A stretch of DNA of 64,000 nucleotides from Campylobacter concisus (lineage in GTDB: Bacteria; Campylobacterota; Campylobacteria; Campylobacterales; Campylobacteraceae): NCBI RefSeq assembly GCF_003048375.1, contig NZ_CP021642.1, positions 744,001 through 808,000 of the forward strand, given 5' to 3'. Positions 46,048-55,228 of the stretch are shown here, piece after piece. The notes under the pieces were generated by a model. The model had not been told where the DNA came from. It searched no databases and worked only from the letters and a program-made list of their open reading frames with translations. How positions within the stretch are numbered: position 1 is the first letter of the stretch; each line of letters opens with the position of its first letter. The position numbers and the translations under genes are program-made.

Positions 46048-47492
46048 TGAGAAAAATTGCGACTAAGATACTTTATCTTTTTGTCATTTTGACGCTATTT
46101 TTTGTTTTGGCGATGCTTTATCTGTGGCGTGAGGGCGAGTATCAAAGAGGCTTTGCAAACATTGATAGTAGCGAGTTTTACCGCTCGCCTGAGGGTAAAA
46201 TTTACGTTCAAATTTCAGGCAGTGGCAAGTATGAGCTAAAAGGCGTCGATGAGGCTAGTTTTAGGGTCTTAAAGCTAAAACACGCATACGACTACTCAAA
46301 TGTGGCAGCTGATAAAAATCATATCTATTGCGCTAGGGAAATTTTGCCAGGTCTTGATCCAAAAAGTGCCAAAGTGCTTGGCAATGGCTATATAAGTGAT
46401 GGCAAGATAAGCTATTATTGCGCCACTAGAAGCGAGAAAGAGGCGGGATTTAACGAATTTGGCGCCATTATGAAAAACCTTGTTCACGTTTTTATAAAAA
46501 GCTACGATGATAGCCCTTATTTTTACAGGACAAAGCTGGTTGAAAGTGCAAATTTGGAGCCTATATTTGACGCTGGCTTTGCAAGAGACGGCGGCACGCT
46601 TTACTACAAGGGCGAAAAGCTTGACGCAGATCCTAACGAGCTAAGATACATCACGACAGAAAACGGCGCTGCTAGCGGATATTACACAGATGGCAAAAGC
46701 TTGTTTTTAGGCTTTTATAGGCTTGATGCAAGATATTCAGATGGGACGCGCCAGATATGCTATGACCCAAAGCACGATATAGAATATCTTTTTGAGCCAA
46801 AAAGTGGGGTGGTGTTTGCAAATGAGCATAAATTTAGCGCTCAAAATATGCCTTATAGCGCCATTTATAGCGTGGATAATATGCACTCGTTTTGGCCTCT
46901 TTTTGCCAGCAAAGATGGAATTTACTTTTGGGATGGCAGTAAAAACGAGCAGGCTAAAATTTCAGACTACCAGCTAAAAGGCGAGCTAAAAAGGCTCTAT
47001 GCTGATGTTTTTGTAGATGAGAGCTCAGCGTATTTCTTACAGCAAGGCGAAGAGTGGCGGCGCTCAAAGCATGGCAGGCACTTAGAGGCGCAAACAGTCT
47101 CTTTATATAAATTTGCCCCAAGCTCATCTTGGCGCGAAGTAGGGCTGGTAAAAGATGGCGAGTATGGCGCAGTTTATGCAAATGGCGAGAAGGTCTATTT
47201 TTTTAGCAAGATAAAGCCATTTTATGGCATAAAGCATAGTGTTTATGAGGTGGCTGATCTTAGTGTCATAGAAATTTTAACAAGAGCGTCTAAAGAGCTT
47301 AGCGCAAAAGATATCAGCGAGATGATAAAGCGCGGCGAGCTAGTGGAGGCAAGTGGCGAAGAGGTCGCAAGATCTAGGATAGAGTATGACTCGCCAAAGA
47401 TCATTTTGTATATCACATTTGGCATCGCTTTTGTCGTCATAGTGCTAACAACTCTTGCAAAACCAAAGAGAGATAAAAGAGACTTGAGATAA
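46047..47492 (+). CDS. DKNYY-type envelope protein, copy 2
   Basis: A 481-residue paralogue of the preceding gene: helices at about 8-26 and 452-470, the same units (ARDGGTLYYKGEKLDA, TDGKSLFLGF, ANGEKVYFFS), and matching sentences such as LEPKSAKVLGNGY / LDPNGVRALGNGY-type segments (GLDPKSAKVLGNGY here). The pair arose by tandem duplication and diverged substantially. No enzyme motif seen. Confidence 0.78.
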   Translation: MRKIATKILYLFVILTLFFVLAMLYLWREGEYQRGFANIDSSEFYRSPEGKIYVQISGSGKYELKGVDEASFRVLKLKHAYDYSNVAADKNHIYCAREILPGLDPKSAKVLGNGYISDGKISYYCATRSEKEAGFNEFGAIMKNLVHVFIKSYDDSPYFYRTKLVESANLEPIFDAGFARDGGTLYYKGEKLDADPNELRYITTENGAASGYYTDGKSLFLGFYRLDARYSDGTRQICYDPKHDIEYLFEPKSGVVFANEHKFSAQNMPYSAIYSVDNMHSFWPLFASKDGIYFWDGSKNEQAKISDYQLKGELKRLYADVFVDESSAYFLQQGEEWRRSKHGRHLEAQTVSLYKFAPSSSWREVGLVKDGEYGAVYANGEKVYFFSKIKPFYGIKHSVYEVADLSVIEILTRASKELSAKDISEMIKRGELVEASGEEVARSRIEYDSPKIILYITFGIAFVVIVLTTLAKPKRDKRDLR

Positions 47493-47556
47493 ATTTTAAA
47501 GTGGCTATTTTTGGTGGCTAAAGCTTAAAATTTCATAAAAACTTTAAAGAGAAAAT

Positions 47557-47585
47557 TTGACCTATTTACTCTTTTTTGTTATTTT
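47557..47585 (+). promoter_or_regulatory. Promoter of the BCCT transporter gene
   Basis: TTGACC (47557-47562), a 17-base spacer and TATTTT (47580-47585), about 33 bases before the ATG. Confidence 0.6.
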
Positions 47586-47618
47586 AAGGCAAAACTGAAA
47601 TTTATAAAAAGGAGAAAA

Positions 47619-49559
47619 ATGTTTAAATTTCAAAGGTCAAAATTTAACAACTCAGTATTTATCCCATCGCTTGTTATCATATTTTTAATAGCGGCATTTG
47701 CAGCGATATTTCCAAATTTCTCAAATGAGTTTTTTAAGGGTATGCAAAACTACATCGCGGCCAAATTTGGCTGGTTTTATATCCTAGTCGTTGCCGTCAT
47801 ACTGCTAAGCGTCATCATTCTTGGCTTTAGTAAGCTTGGCGAGATCAAGCTTGGAGCTGACCATGTAAAGCCAGAGCACAAAAATATCTCGTGGTTTTCT
47901 ATGCTTTTTGCCGCTGGCATGGGCATAGGTCTAGTATTTTTTGGTGTGGCCGAGCCGCTCATGCACTATCTAAACCCACCAGTTGGCGACGCGCAAACTA
48001 TCGCAGCGCAAAAGCTTGCGTTGAATATCACATTTTTTCACTGGGGCATGAGCGCATGGTCAGTTTATGCTATCGTAGCGCTAATTCTAGCCTTTTTCTC
48101 GTATAGACACGGCTTGCCACTCACGCTTAGATCGGCATTTTATCCGATCATCGGAGATAAAATTTACGGCAAGATAGGTAGTGCCATCGATACATTTGCC
48201 GTCGTAGCGACCCTTTTTGGCGTGGCGACATCGCTGGGATATGGCGTACTTCAGGTAAATGCTGGCCTTACGCACGTTTTTGGCCTGCCGACTATGCATA
48301 TCACGCTTCTAATAGTGCTTTGTTTTGCAGCTACTATCTCAGCGGCAAGCGGCGTGGATAAGGGCATCAAGATCTTATCAAACGCAAATATCGCGCTAGC
48401 TATATGTTTTATGTTTTTGATACTATTTTTGGGCGATACGACGCAGCTTCTAAAGTCGTTTGTGCAAAACAGCGGCGACTACATCTCTACGCTCATCTCA
48501 AACACTTTTAACCTCTACGCCTATGAGAGGCAAAACGAGAGCTGGCTTGGCGGTTGGACGCTGCTATACTGGGCTTGGTGGCTATCTTGGTCGCCATTTG
48601 TGGGGCTATTCATCGCTAAAATTTCAAAGGGTAGAACGATCAGAGAATTTGTGATCGGCGTGCTTTTAGTGCCAACTGGCTTTACCTTTGCTTGGATGAG
48701 CTTCTTTGGCAACTCGGCGATCTCACTCGTGCAAAATGGCTTTAGCCAGCTAGCAACGACCGTAAATTCTGACTCAGCCTCAGCGCTATTTATGTTTTTA
48801 GAGAAATTTAGCTTCTCAGGCGTGCTAAGCGTGATCGCAGTCTTTATGATCGTCATATTTTTCGTCACTTCTGCTGACTCAGCAGCGATCGTGATGAATA
48901 TGCTTTGCTCAAACGGCAAGGATGATACACCAGTTTGGCAAAAGGTCTTTTGGGGCGTTACAGTGGGCGTCGTGGCAGCATTTTTGATGCTAGCTGGTGG
49001 TCTTGGCTCACTTCAGGCACTTACGATCACCACAGCACTGCCATTTTCCATAGTGCTACTTGGCGCCATTTATGGGCTATTTAAGGCGTTACGTGTGGAT
49101 CTAACCAAAAAAGAGACAAATAACTTTAGCAACATGCCCATTAGTGATCTTTCAAAGCCGTGGCAAGAGCGCCTAAGTGCGATCATTACGCTGCCAGGCA
49201 AGAAAGATGGCAAGAAATTTTTAAACGAAGTCGTGCTAAAAGCGTTTAACGAGCTAAAAGAGGAATTTGCCAAAAACGGCCTTGAAGCAAAGGTCACAAA
49301 TAACGAAAATTTTGTAAATTTAAACGTTGGACTTGGCGATGAGATGGACTTTAGATATGGCGTCTATCTCACCAAGAGCCAGAGCCCAGACTACACTAGA
49401 GAGCTTGACGGCGACGATCTTTACTACAGAGCTGAAGTCTATCTAAAAGAGGGCGGTCAGGACTACGACGTGCTTGGCTGGAGCGAAGCCACGCTGATAA
49501 ATGACGTCATCGAGCAATACCGCAAACATATGCAGTTCTTGCATGTCGTGAGAGAGTAA
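47619..49559 (+). CDS. BCCT-family (betaine/choline/carnitine) transporter
   Basis: A 646-residue protein with 12 helices and the family signatures GMGIGLVFFGVAEPLMHY and the tryptophan-rich TLLYWAWWLSWSPFVGLF, which line the trimethylammonium-binding site. It imports compatible solutes or their precursors with sodium or protons. A cytoplasmic C-terminal extension of about 130 residues (from KKETNNFSNM) exceeds the short tail of BetP and could sense osmotic or ionic state. Own promoter and terminator, AAAAAGGAG ribosome site. Confidence 0.94.
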   Translation: MFKFQRSKFNNSVFIPSLVIIFLIAAFAAIFPNFSNEFFKGMQNYIAAKFGWFYILVVAVILLSVIILGFSKLGEIKLGADHVKPEHKNISWFSMLFAAGMGIGLVFFGVAEPLMHYLNPPVGDAQTIAAQKLALNITFFHWGMSAWSVYAIVALILAFFSYRHGLPLTLRSAFYPIIGDKIYGKIGSAIDTFAVVATLFGVATSLGYGVLQVNAGLTHVFGLPTMHITLLIVLCFAATISAASGVDKGIKILSNANIALAICFMFLILFLGDTTQLLKSFVQNSGDYISTLISNTFNLYAYERQNESWLGGWTLLYWAWWLSWSPFVGLFIAKISKGRTIREFVIGVLLVPTGFTFAWMSFFGNSAISLVQNGFSQLATTVNSDSASALFMFLEKFSFSGVLSVIAVFMIVIFFVTSADSAAIVMNMLCSNGKDDTPVWQKVFWGVTVGVVAAFLMLAGGLGSLQALTITTALPFSIVLLGAIYGLFKALRVDLTKKETNNFSNMPISDLSKPWQERLSAIITLPGKKDGKKFLNEVVLKAFNELKEEFAKNGLEAKVTNNENFVNLNVGLGDEMDFRYGVYLTKSQSPDYTRELDGDDLYYRAEVYLKEGGQDYDVLGWSEATLINDVIEQYRKHMQFLHVVRE

Positions 49560-49568
49560 ATTTGAGTG

Positions 49569-49604
49569 AAATTTGCCTAGATTTTTAAAATTCTGGGCAA
49601 ATTT
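49569..49604 (+). terminator. Terminator of the BCCT gene
   Basis: Arms AAATTTGCCTAGA (49569-49581) and TTCTGGGCAAATTT (49591-49604) pair over 13 positions with one G-T pair. Confidence 0.7.
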
Positions 49605-49661
49605 TCAAATTTAATCAAGCTATTTTGCAAATTTTAAAATTCGCTCAAATTTAATAAAACC

Positions 49662-49690
49662 GCATGCAGTGCTTTAGCACTGAAGCATGC
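49662..49690 (+). repeat. Nested palindrome GCATGC / AGTGCT-TT-AGCACT
   Basis: Inner arms AGTGCT and AGCACT (loop TT), outer arms GCATGC and GCATGC with a three-base bulge GAA. No T-run, hence not an ordinary terminator. Confidence 0.75.
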
Positions 49691-49717
49691 ACCTCTAACG
49701 TCGTCGGGGTTGGGGGA

Positions 49718-49770
49718 TTGTTAAGGGGGAAGGGAGCGACTTCGTAATTCAAGCCTCTTCCCCTTAACAA
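49718..49770 (+). repeat. Inverted repeat TTGTTAAGGGGGAAG ... CTTCCCCTTAACAA
   Basis: Arms at 49718-49732 and 49757-49770 pair throughout, apart from one extra G in the left arm; the loop is 24 bases. It is GC-rich unlike its surroundings and preceded by GTCGTCGGGGTTGGGGGA. Looks like a dispersed intergenic repeat or a small mobile remnant. Confidence 0.7.
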
Positions 49771-49966
49771 AGAAACAAAACTTTAAATTTCTAAAAATCT
49801 TTTTTTGTAAATTTTAAAATTCCACTCACTCGCAAGAATTGACTACTAAAATTTGGCTTCGCCTGCCGCTTAGCTCAAATTTTAGAGCCGAAATTACTCG
49901 CTCATGAAATTTTAAAATTTGCTCATTAACTACCACTATAATTTTATAAACCACTTTTTAAAATTT

Positions 49967-50083
49967 ATGGTTGAAAATGTCCCGCAACATCACTATTTTT
50001 GCAGTCCAAAAGAGGGCTGGATATTACTCATTGCGATGGAGGGATATGTAGAATTTGGTGTTTTAGATAAACAAACTTTTTGA
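49967..50083 (+). other. Orphan 38-codon frame, possible gene remnant
   Basis: ATG at 49967 opens a frame whose product includes SPKEGWILLIAMEGYVEFGV. It has protein-like composition but no ribosome site and no known match that I can recognise. It may be a relic of a lost gene. Confidence 0.25.
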
Positions 50084-50203
50084 ATAAATTTACACGCAAA
50101 TTTAAAAATAAATTCTGTCCATAAAAGTCCTAAAATTTAGCAAAAAAGTCAAATTTACACGCAAGCATCGCCTTTTGCTAGCAAAATTTAATCATTTTTT
50201 TTA

Positions 50204-50209
50204 TATAAT
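50204..50209 (+). promoter_or_regulatory. -10 element of the NSS transporter gene
   Basis: TATAAT behind the T-rich TCATTTTTTTTA, 26 bases before the ATG. Confidence 0.65.
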
Positions 50210-50235
50210 CCAAATTTTTCACAAAGGTAGATAAT

Positions 50236-51609
50236 ATGGATAGAAAATCGTGGAGTTCAAGACTTACATACATTTTAGCTGTTGCAGGGGCTACGGTCGG
50301 TTTTGGCGCGACGTGGCGTTTTCCTTACTTGGTCGGTCAAAACGGCGGTGGGGCCTATGTTTTGGTATTTTGCATAGCGATGATAGTCATTGGTATTCCT
50401 ATGATTTTGGTTGAAAACGCCATCGGCAGGCGCCTAAAGTGCAACGCCGTTGATGCATTTGGCGGCACAGTAAATGGCAAAAAGATTAGCAAAAAGTGGC
50501 AGATAGTTGGCTGGATGGGGCTTGTTGGCGCATTTGGCATCATGGCTTATTATATGGTTATCGGAGGCTGGGTCTTAAACTATATCGCTCAAATTTCATT
50601 TGGCCTGCTTGATCTCTCGCACATCGTGAGCTTTGAGCAAACTAGCGCATTTTACGAGCAAAATATTGTCAGCAACCCGCTTGCCATCAGCTTTGCGACC
50701 CTTGTTTTTGTTCTGGTTAATTACGCTATCTTGGTGCAAGGCGCAGTTGGCGGCATCGAGCGCTCAGCAAAATACCTAATGCCGCTTCTTTTTATCTTGA
50801 TGCTCGTCATGATCGCTAAAAACATCACGCTTGGGGGTGCGATGGAGGGTGTGAAATTTTACTTAACGCCTGATTTTTCAAAGATAAATTTAAAGCTTTT
50901 TGTTGAGGTTTTGGGACAGGTTTTCTTTGCGCTTTCGCTTGGATTTGGCGTGATGATAACGCTCTCAAGCTTTGTTAAAAAAGACGAAGGCTTAGTTAAA
51001 ATTTCTATCATCACAGGTATCTTAAACACCGTCATAGCCGTGCTTGCTGGCTTTATGATATTTCCGTCGCTCTTTAGCTACGGCGTCTCGCCAGATAGCG
51101 GGCCGAGCCTAGTTTTCAAGTCGCTTCCGATCGTCTTTTCGCACATGCCTTTTGGCGGATTTTTCGCGGTTGCATTTTTTGCGCTGCTTATGATCGCTGC
51201 GCTTACGACGTCGCTACCGATATATGAAGTGATCATTACAACGTTGCAAGAGAAATTTAAGATAAAACGCAAAAAAGCGATATTTTTAGTGCTTAGCGTT
51301 ATCTTTGTGCTTGGGAATTTGCCCTCACTTATGGCTACAAATTTACTAAGTCATGTGAGCATTTTTGGTAAAAATATCTTTGACGCATACGACGCGATAA
51401 GTGCGACCATATTTTTCGTGCTGACCTCGCTTGGATGTGCGATATTTGTGGGCTGGGTGCTAAAAGATGAAGCGAAAAAAGAGATATTGCAAGGCAGCGA
51501 AAAATACGCAAAGCTTATAAATATTTGGTTTTTCTACATTAAATTTATCGTGCCTTTTGTCATTTTGGTGCTATTTATCAGCAGTTTTTACGACAACTTT
51601 TTGAAGTGA
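50236..51609 (+). CDS. Sodium-dependent transporter of the NSS (SNF) family
   Basis: A 457-residue protein with about 11 helices. The NSS motif near residues 13-40 reads TVGFGATWRFPYLVGQNGGG, where GNxWRFP is usual, so the sodium-site loop is mostly kept with Ala-Thr in place of Asn-Ile. Bacterial members import tryptophan, tyrosine, leucine or other amino acids with sodium. Substrate cannot be told. CACAAAGGTAG ribosome site. Followed after three bases by the propeller-like gene. Confidence 0.93.
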   Translation: MDRKSWSSRLTYILAVAGATVGFGATWRFPYLVGQNGGGAYVLVFCIAMIVIGIPMILVENAIGRRLKCNAVDAFGGTVNGKKISKKWQIVGWMGLVGAFGIMAYYMVIGGWVLNYIAQISFGLLDLSHIVSFEQTSAFYEQNIVSNPLAISFATLVFVLVNYAILVQGAVGGIERSAKYLMPLLFILMLVMIAKNITLGGAMEGVKFYLTPDFSKINLKLFVEVLGQVFFALSLGFGVMITLSSFVKKDEGLVKISIITGILNTVIAVLAGFMIFPSLFSYGVSPDSGPSLVFKSLPIVFSHMPFGGFFAVAFFALLMIAALTTSLPIYEVIITTLQEKFKIKRKKAIFLVLSVIFVLGNLPSLMATNLLSHVSIFGKNIFDAYDAISATIFFVLTSLGCAIFVGWVLKDEAKKEILQGSEKYAKLINIWFFYIKFIVPFVILVLFISSFYDNFLK

Positions 51610-51612
51610 AAT

Positions 51613-52725
51613 ATGCGTGAGCTTGTAAATTTTGATAGTGGTGAGCGCCTAAGACTTAGCGTAGAGGATAATGCTTTAGTGAGTGTGAGCCAAAAAGGCG
51701 GCAAAACAAAACAGAGTAAAAAAGAATTTGCAAGCGAGACGGAGGCTAAAAAAGCCTGCATCAAAAAAGAGTGGGATAGCCTAAAAAAGGGCTTTATATT
51801 GCAAGATAGCGAGGCAAAAACAGGTGAAGCGAGTCTGCACGTTTATATCGGTGGTGGATACACTGGAACGCTCTCGTTTGTAGGCTTAAGAGATGAAATT
51901 TATGTTTATAAAAGTGGTGGTCAAAAAGATGGCGGCAACTCTAGCGATCTTTTAGTGAAGCTTGATAGAAGCGGCACTATAAAAGAGCAGATCGCATTGC
52001 CAAAGCCGCTTGCGTGGGACATCCAGTGTGCAAGTGAAAATTTACTTTTAGACCTTGATCATGAAATTTACATTTTTGAGCCAAATGGGGCTAAATTTCG
52101 TGAAATTTTAGCCAAGCAAAATGCCAAGAAAAGTAGCGAGATAGCGAGCTTTATCTGTGCTTCAAATGATGTAGCCGTCTTTGGTATGTTTGGGCAAATT
52201 TTTGCCTTTAAAAATGGCGAAATTTCAAAGATCGGCGAGTATAAATGTAGCACAAAAAAACACGTGCCGATACTTTGCGCAGCTCTTAGTGCGGATGCTA
52301 GCATGCTTGCGTTTTGCACCAAAGAAAATGAGCTACAAATTTTAAATGCAAAAAATGGCGAAATTTTAAGCGAGCTAAGAGCAGAATTTGGCGTGCTTGA
52401 TAAAATTTGCTTTTTAGACGAAAACACGCTTTTGCTTAGGCAACATCTTGAAAACAAGCTATTAAGCCTTGATATAAAGAGCGCAAAGGTGACAAAGCAG
52501 CCATGGATAAAGGATGAGTATCTAAGAGTGAGCGAGTTTTGTGTGGATACTGACAAGCTTGTGGTGATAGATCAAAGCAGGGGCTACGCTATCAATCTAA
52601 AAAGTGGCAATGCGATGGCGGAATTTAGGCTAGATCACGTTGTGAAAAGCTGCGAGGCTAAATTTATAGATGGCAAGCTTGCAGTTAGAACGGACTATGG
52701 CTGCTTTAGTCTTTATGAAATTTAA
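51613..52725 (+). CDS. Possible WGR-like / beta-propeller protein
   Basis: A 370-residue cytoplasmic protein without signal peptide. Residues 1-65 end in KKEFASETEAKKACIKKEWD followed by SLKKGF, the C-terminal pattern of WGR-type nucleic-acid-binding domains (K-x-F-x-s-x-x-e-A ... K-x-x-K-G-Y). From about residue 75 strands repeat every 40-45 residues (DEIYVYKSGG, HEIYIFEPNG, GQIFAFKNGE, NELQILNAKNGE), as in a WD40/PQQ-like propeller. I cannot name a function; the WGR reading is a visual judgement. Confidence 0.6.
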   Translation: MRELVNFDSGERLRLSVEDNALVSVSQKGGKTKQSKKEFASETEAKKACIKKEWDSLKKGFILQDSEAKTGEASLHVYIGGGYTGTLSFVGLRDEIYVYKSGGQKDGGNSSDLLVKLDRSGTIKEQIALPKPLAWDIQCASENLLLDLDHEIYIFEPNGAKFREILAKQNAKKSSEIASFICASNDVAVFGMFGQIFAFKNGEISKIGEYKCSTKKHVPILCAALSADASMLAFCTKENELQILNAKNGEILSELRAEFGVLDKICFLDENTLLLRQHLENKLLSLDIKSAKVTKQPWIKDEYLRVSEFCVDTDKLVVIDQSRGYAINLKSGNAMAEFRLDHVVKSCEAKFIDGKLAVRTDYGCFSLYEI

Positions 52726-52733
52726 GGGAGAAT

Positions 52734-53936
52734 ATGTTTTATACACTTTTATTTATCTATATTTTTTATGTGATTTTTAAGCTTTTTTTGGCGAATTTAC
52801 AGATCAGCTTTGTAAGGACTGAAGCCAAAAAAGAGCCAGTCGTGCTTGAAGAGAGCGAATATAAAAACGCTGCAGAGGCCGCCGTGACAAATCTAAAATT
52901 TGAAATTTTTAGCCTCATCTATCACGCCGTTATCTTCTTTGCGTGGATAAGCTTTGGGCTAAAAATGCTCTCAAACGCTTGCATAAAAGATGGCACCACG
53001 TTTGAAAATATTATCTTTGTGATGAGTTTTTTGCTGATCTCGTCGCTGCTTGATCTACCGCTAAATATCTACGAGAGCTTTGTAAAAGACAAAAAGCTTG
53101 GCTTTTCAAATATGAGTGCAAAGATATTTTTGATTGATACCATAAAGTCGCTAGCGCTAATGCTCGTTTTTGGCTCGGCCTTCGTCTGGCTCGTGCTTTT
53201 ATGTATAAATTTCCTTGGGGAATTTTGGTGGTTTTGGGCATTTTTGCTAAGTTTTGGCATCGCTTTAATTATAAATTTGATATATCCAACGCTCATCGCG
53301 CCTATCTTTAACAAGATGTCGCCGCTTGAAGATGGCGAGTTAAAGGGCAAGATAGAGGGCTTACTTGAAAAATGCGGCTTTAAAAGTAGCGGCGTTTTTA
53401 CGATAGATGCTAGCAAGCGCGACAACCGCTTAAATGCCTATTTTGGCGGACTTGGAGCGACAAAGCGAGTGGTACTTTTTGACACGCTGATAAAAAAGCT
53501 AAGCACCGAGGAGATCGTGGCGGTTTTAGGTCATGAGCTTGGGCACTTTAAGCATAAAGATATCCTAAAAATGATAGCACTAAGTGCGGTCATGCTATTT
53601 TGTCTATTTTTTATCTTTGGAAACGTTGGCGCAAGCGCTTATGAGGCGATAGGACTAGGGCAAAATGGCGCTAGTATCATCATCTTTTTGGTGCTTTTCT
53701 CGCCTATTTTTAGCTTTCTTTTCTCGCCGATCATCTCGCACTTTAGCCGCAAAAATGAATTTGGCGCAGATAGATTTTCAAAAGAAATTTCAAACAAAAC
53801 CGACATGATAAACGCCCTAACCAAGCTTGGCAGCGAAAACAAAGCATTTCCAAAGTCGCACTGGCTTTACTCATTTGTCTATCACTCGCACCCAAGCCTT
53901 TTTGAGAGGATAAATGAGCTAGAAAATGAGAGTTGA
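52734..53936 (+). CDS. M48 family zinc metalloprotease (Ste24-like)
   Basis: A 400-residue CAAX-protease-type membrane peptidase with about seven helices. The zinc motif is HELGHFKHKD (H267, E268, H271), the third ligand E342 in NEFGADRFS, and the C-terminal SHPSLFERINELE typifies Ste24/HtpX-like enzymes. Probably degrades damaged membrane proteins. Its last codons overlap the prmC start by 11 bases. Confidence 0.93.
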   Translation: MFYTLLFIYIFYVIFKLFLANLQISFVRTEAKKEPVVLEESEYKNAAEAAVTNLKFEIFSLIYHAVIFFAWISFGLKMLSNACIKDGTTFENIIFVMSFLLISSLLDLPLNIYESFVKDKKLGFSNMSAKIFLIDTIKSLALMLVFGSAFVWLVLLCINFLGEFWWFWAFLLSFGIALIINLIYPTLIAPIFNKMSPLEDGELKGKIEGLLEKCGFKSSGVFTIDASKRDNRLNAYFGGLGATKRVVLFDTLIKKLSTEEIVAVLGHELGHFKHKDILKMIALSAVMLFCLFFIFGNVGASAYEAIGLGQNGASIIIFLVLFSPIFSFLFSPIISHFSRKNEFGADRFSKEISNKTDMINALTKLGSENKAFPKSHWLYSFVYHSHPSLFERINELENES

Positions 53937-54738
53937 AGAGGCTCTAAAAGAGGCAAATTTAAGGCTAAAGCCGCTTTGTGAGAACCCAAGCAGGGTGGCT
54001 AAAATTTTGCTTATGAGCTACCTTGATGTGAGCGTTGAGTGGATATTTTTAAACCAAAAGAGCGAATTTGACGATGTCGGCTACTTTGCCCTTGTAAAGC
54101 GCTTTGAAAACTACGAGCCGCTTGAATATATAACTGGCAAGGCTGGCTTTTATGGCTTGGAGTTTGAGGTAGAAGGTGGCGTTTTGATACCGCGCCCTGA
54201 GACTGAAATTTTAGTTGATAAAGTGCTTGAGATAGCAAGCAGCTATAAAGCGCCAAAGATCGCTGAGATCGGCACTGGCAGCGGGATAATAAGCGTCATG
54301 CTAGCTCTAAAAACAAACGCTAAAATAGTAGCTACTGATATAAATGAAAAGGCTCTAAATTTGGCTAAAAAAAATGCGCTTAAATTTAATGTAAGCGATA
54401 AGATCGACTTTGTAAAGTGCTCTTATATCGATGAAATTTCAGGTGATATCGACATCTTGGTCTCAAACCCGCCTTATATAGCGCGAGACTATAAACTTGA
54501 TAAATTTGTGATAAATGAGCCGCATGAGGCGCTATTTGGCGGCGAGGTTGGAGATGAAATTTTAAAAAACATCATCCTTATCGCTAGAAATCGCAGCATA
54601 AAAAATATCGCCTGCGAGATGGGCTATGATCAAAGAGCGAGCATGGAGATGGCGCTAAAATTTAATGGCTTCAAAAGCGCTTTTTACAAGGACTTGGCGG
54701 GCTTTGATAGGGGCTTTTGCGCGAGATTAAAACTATAA
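53926..54738 (+). CDS. prmC: Release-factor glutamine methyltransferase PrmC
   Basis: A 270-residue class I methyltransferase. The N-terminal helical domain (1-75) binds the release factor; PRPETEILV and the SAM site EIGTGSGIISVML follow; the catalytic NPPY lies at 181-184 (DILVSNPPYIARD). It methylates the GGQ glutamine of RF1 and RF2. The ATG lies inside the M48 gene. Confidence 0.97.
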   Translation: MRVEEALKEANLRLKPLCENPSRVAKILLMSYLDVSVEWIFLNQKSEFDDVGYFALVKRFENYEPLEYITGKAGFYGLEFEVEGGVLIPRPETEILVDKVLEIASSYKAPKIAEIGTGSGIISVMLALKTNAKIVATDINEKALNLAKKNALKFNVSDKIDFVKCSYIDEISGDIDILVSNPPYIARDYKLDKFVINEPHEALFGGEVGDEILKNIILIARNRSIKNIACEMGYDQRASMEMALKFNGFKSAFYKDLAGFDRGFCARLKL

Positions 54739-54748
54739 AGGAGAGAGA

Positions 54749-55228
54749 TTGAGAAGTATCTATTTTTTACTATTAGCGGCGGTGATCGGCACTGAGCTAA
54801 CGCTTGGAATTTTGGTCGCGCCAGTCATATTTTTCCCACAAAGCATCATAGGCGAGGGTGTGCTTACGCATTTTATGAGCGGACAGATGATGACAAAGAT
54901 ATTTTTAAAATTTAACTATGTTTTGCTATTTGTAAGCGCATTTGTGGCAGTTAGCGAGCTATTTGATCTAAGAAAAAAGCTTGCATTTTCACTAAAATTT
55001 AGCACATTTATGCTCTCGTTTTTAAATTTAGCCCTAGCGCTTAGCTTTGTCTTTATCTTTACGCCTTTTATCGTGCAGGCTCAAAGTCTTGGCGCAGAGG
55101 CGACGCAGACAGCGGAGTTTGCCAAGATGCACAGCGCAAGCGAATATGTGATGAAAGTGATGCTTGTTTTGCAGCTCATTTTGTTTTTTGTGAAATTTAA
55201 GATCAGCCAAGATGAACGCCAAGCCTGA
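54749..55228 (+). CDS. DUF4149-type membrane protein
   Basis: A 159-residue protein starting at TTG behind AAAGGAGAGAG. About four helices. AAVIGTELTLGILVAPVIFF and HFMSGQMMTKIFLKFNYV match the DUF4149 family of small membrane proteins, whose function is unknown. The reading frame overlaps the first ThrE half by 17 bases. Confidence 0.78.
   Translation: MRSIYFLLLAAVIGTELTLGILVAPVIFFPQSIIGEGVLTHFMSGQMMTKIFLKFNYVLLFVSAFVAVSELFDLRKKLAFSLKFSTFMLSFLNLALALSFVFIFTPFIVQAQSLGAEATQTAEFAKMHSASEYVMKVMLVLQLILFFVKFKISQDERQA

Larger units (their letters stand above)
49605..50203. other. Long spacer between BCCT and NSS genes
   Basis: No convincing gene. It holds two strong hairpins (49662-49690 and 49718-49770), AAATTTTAAAATT-rich filler, and a 38-codon orphan frame at 49967-50083. 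The spacing and the GC-rich island in AT-rich surroundings suggest an inserted small repeat element. Confidence 0.6.
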
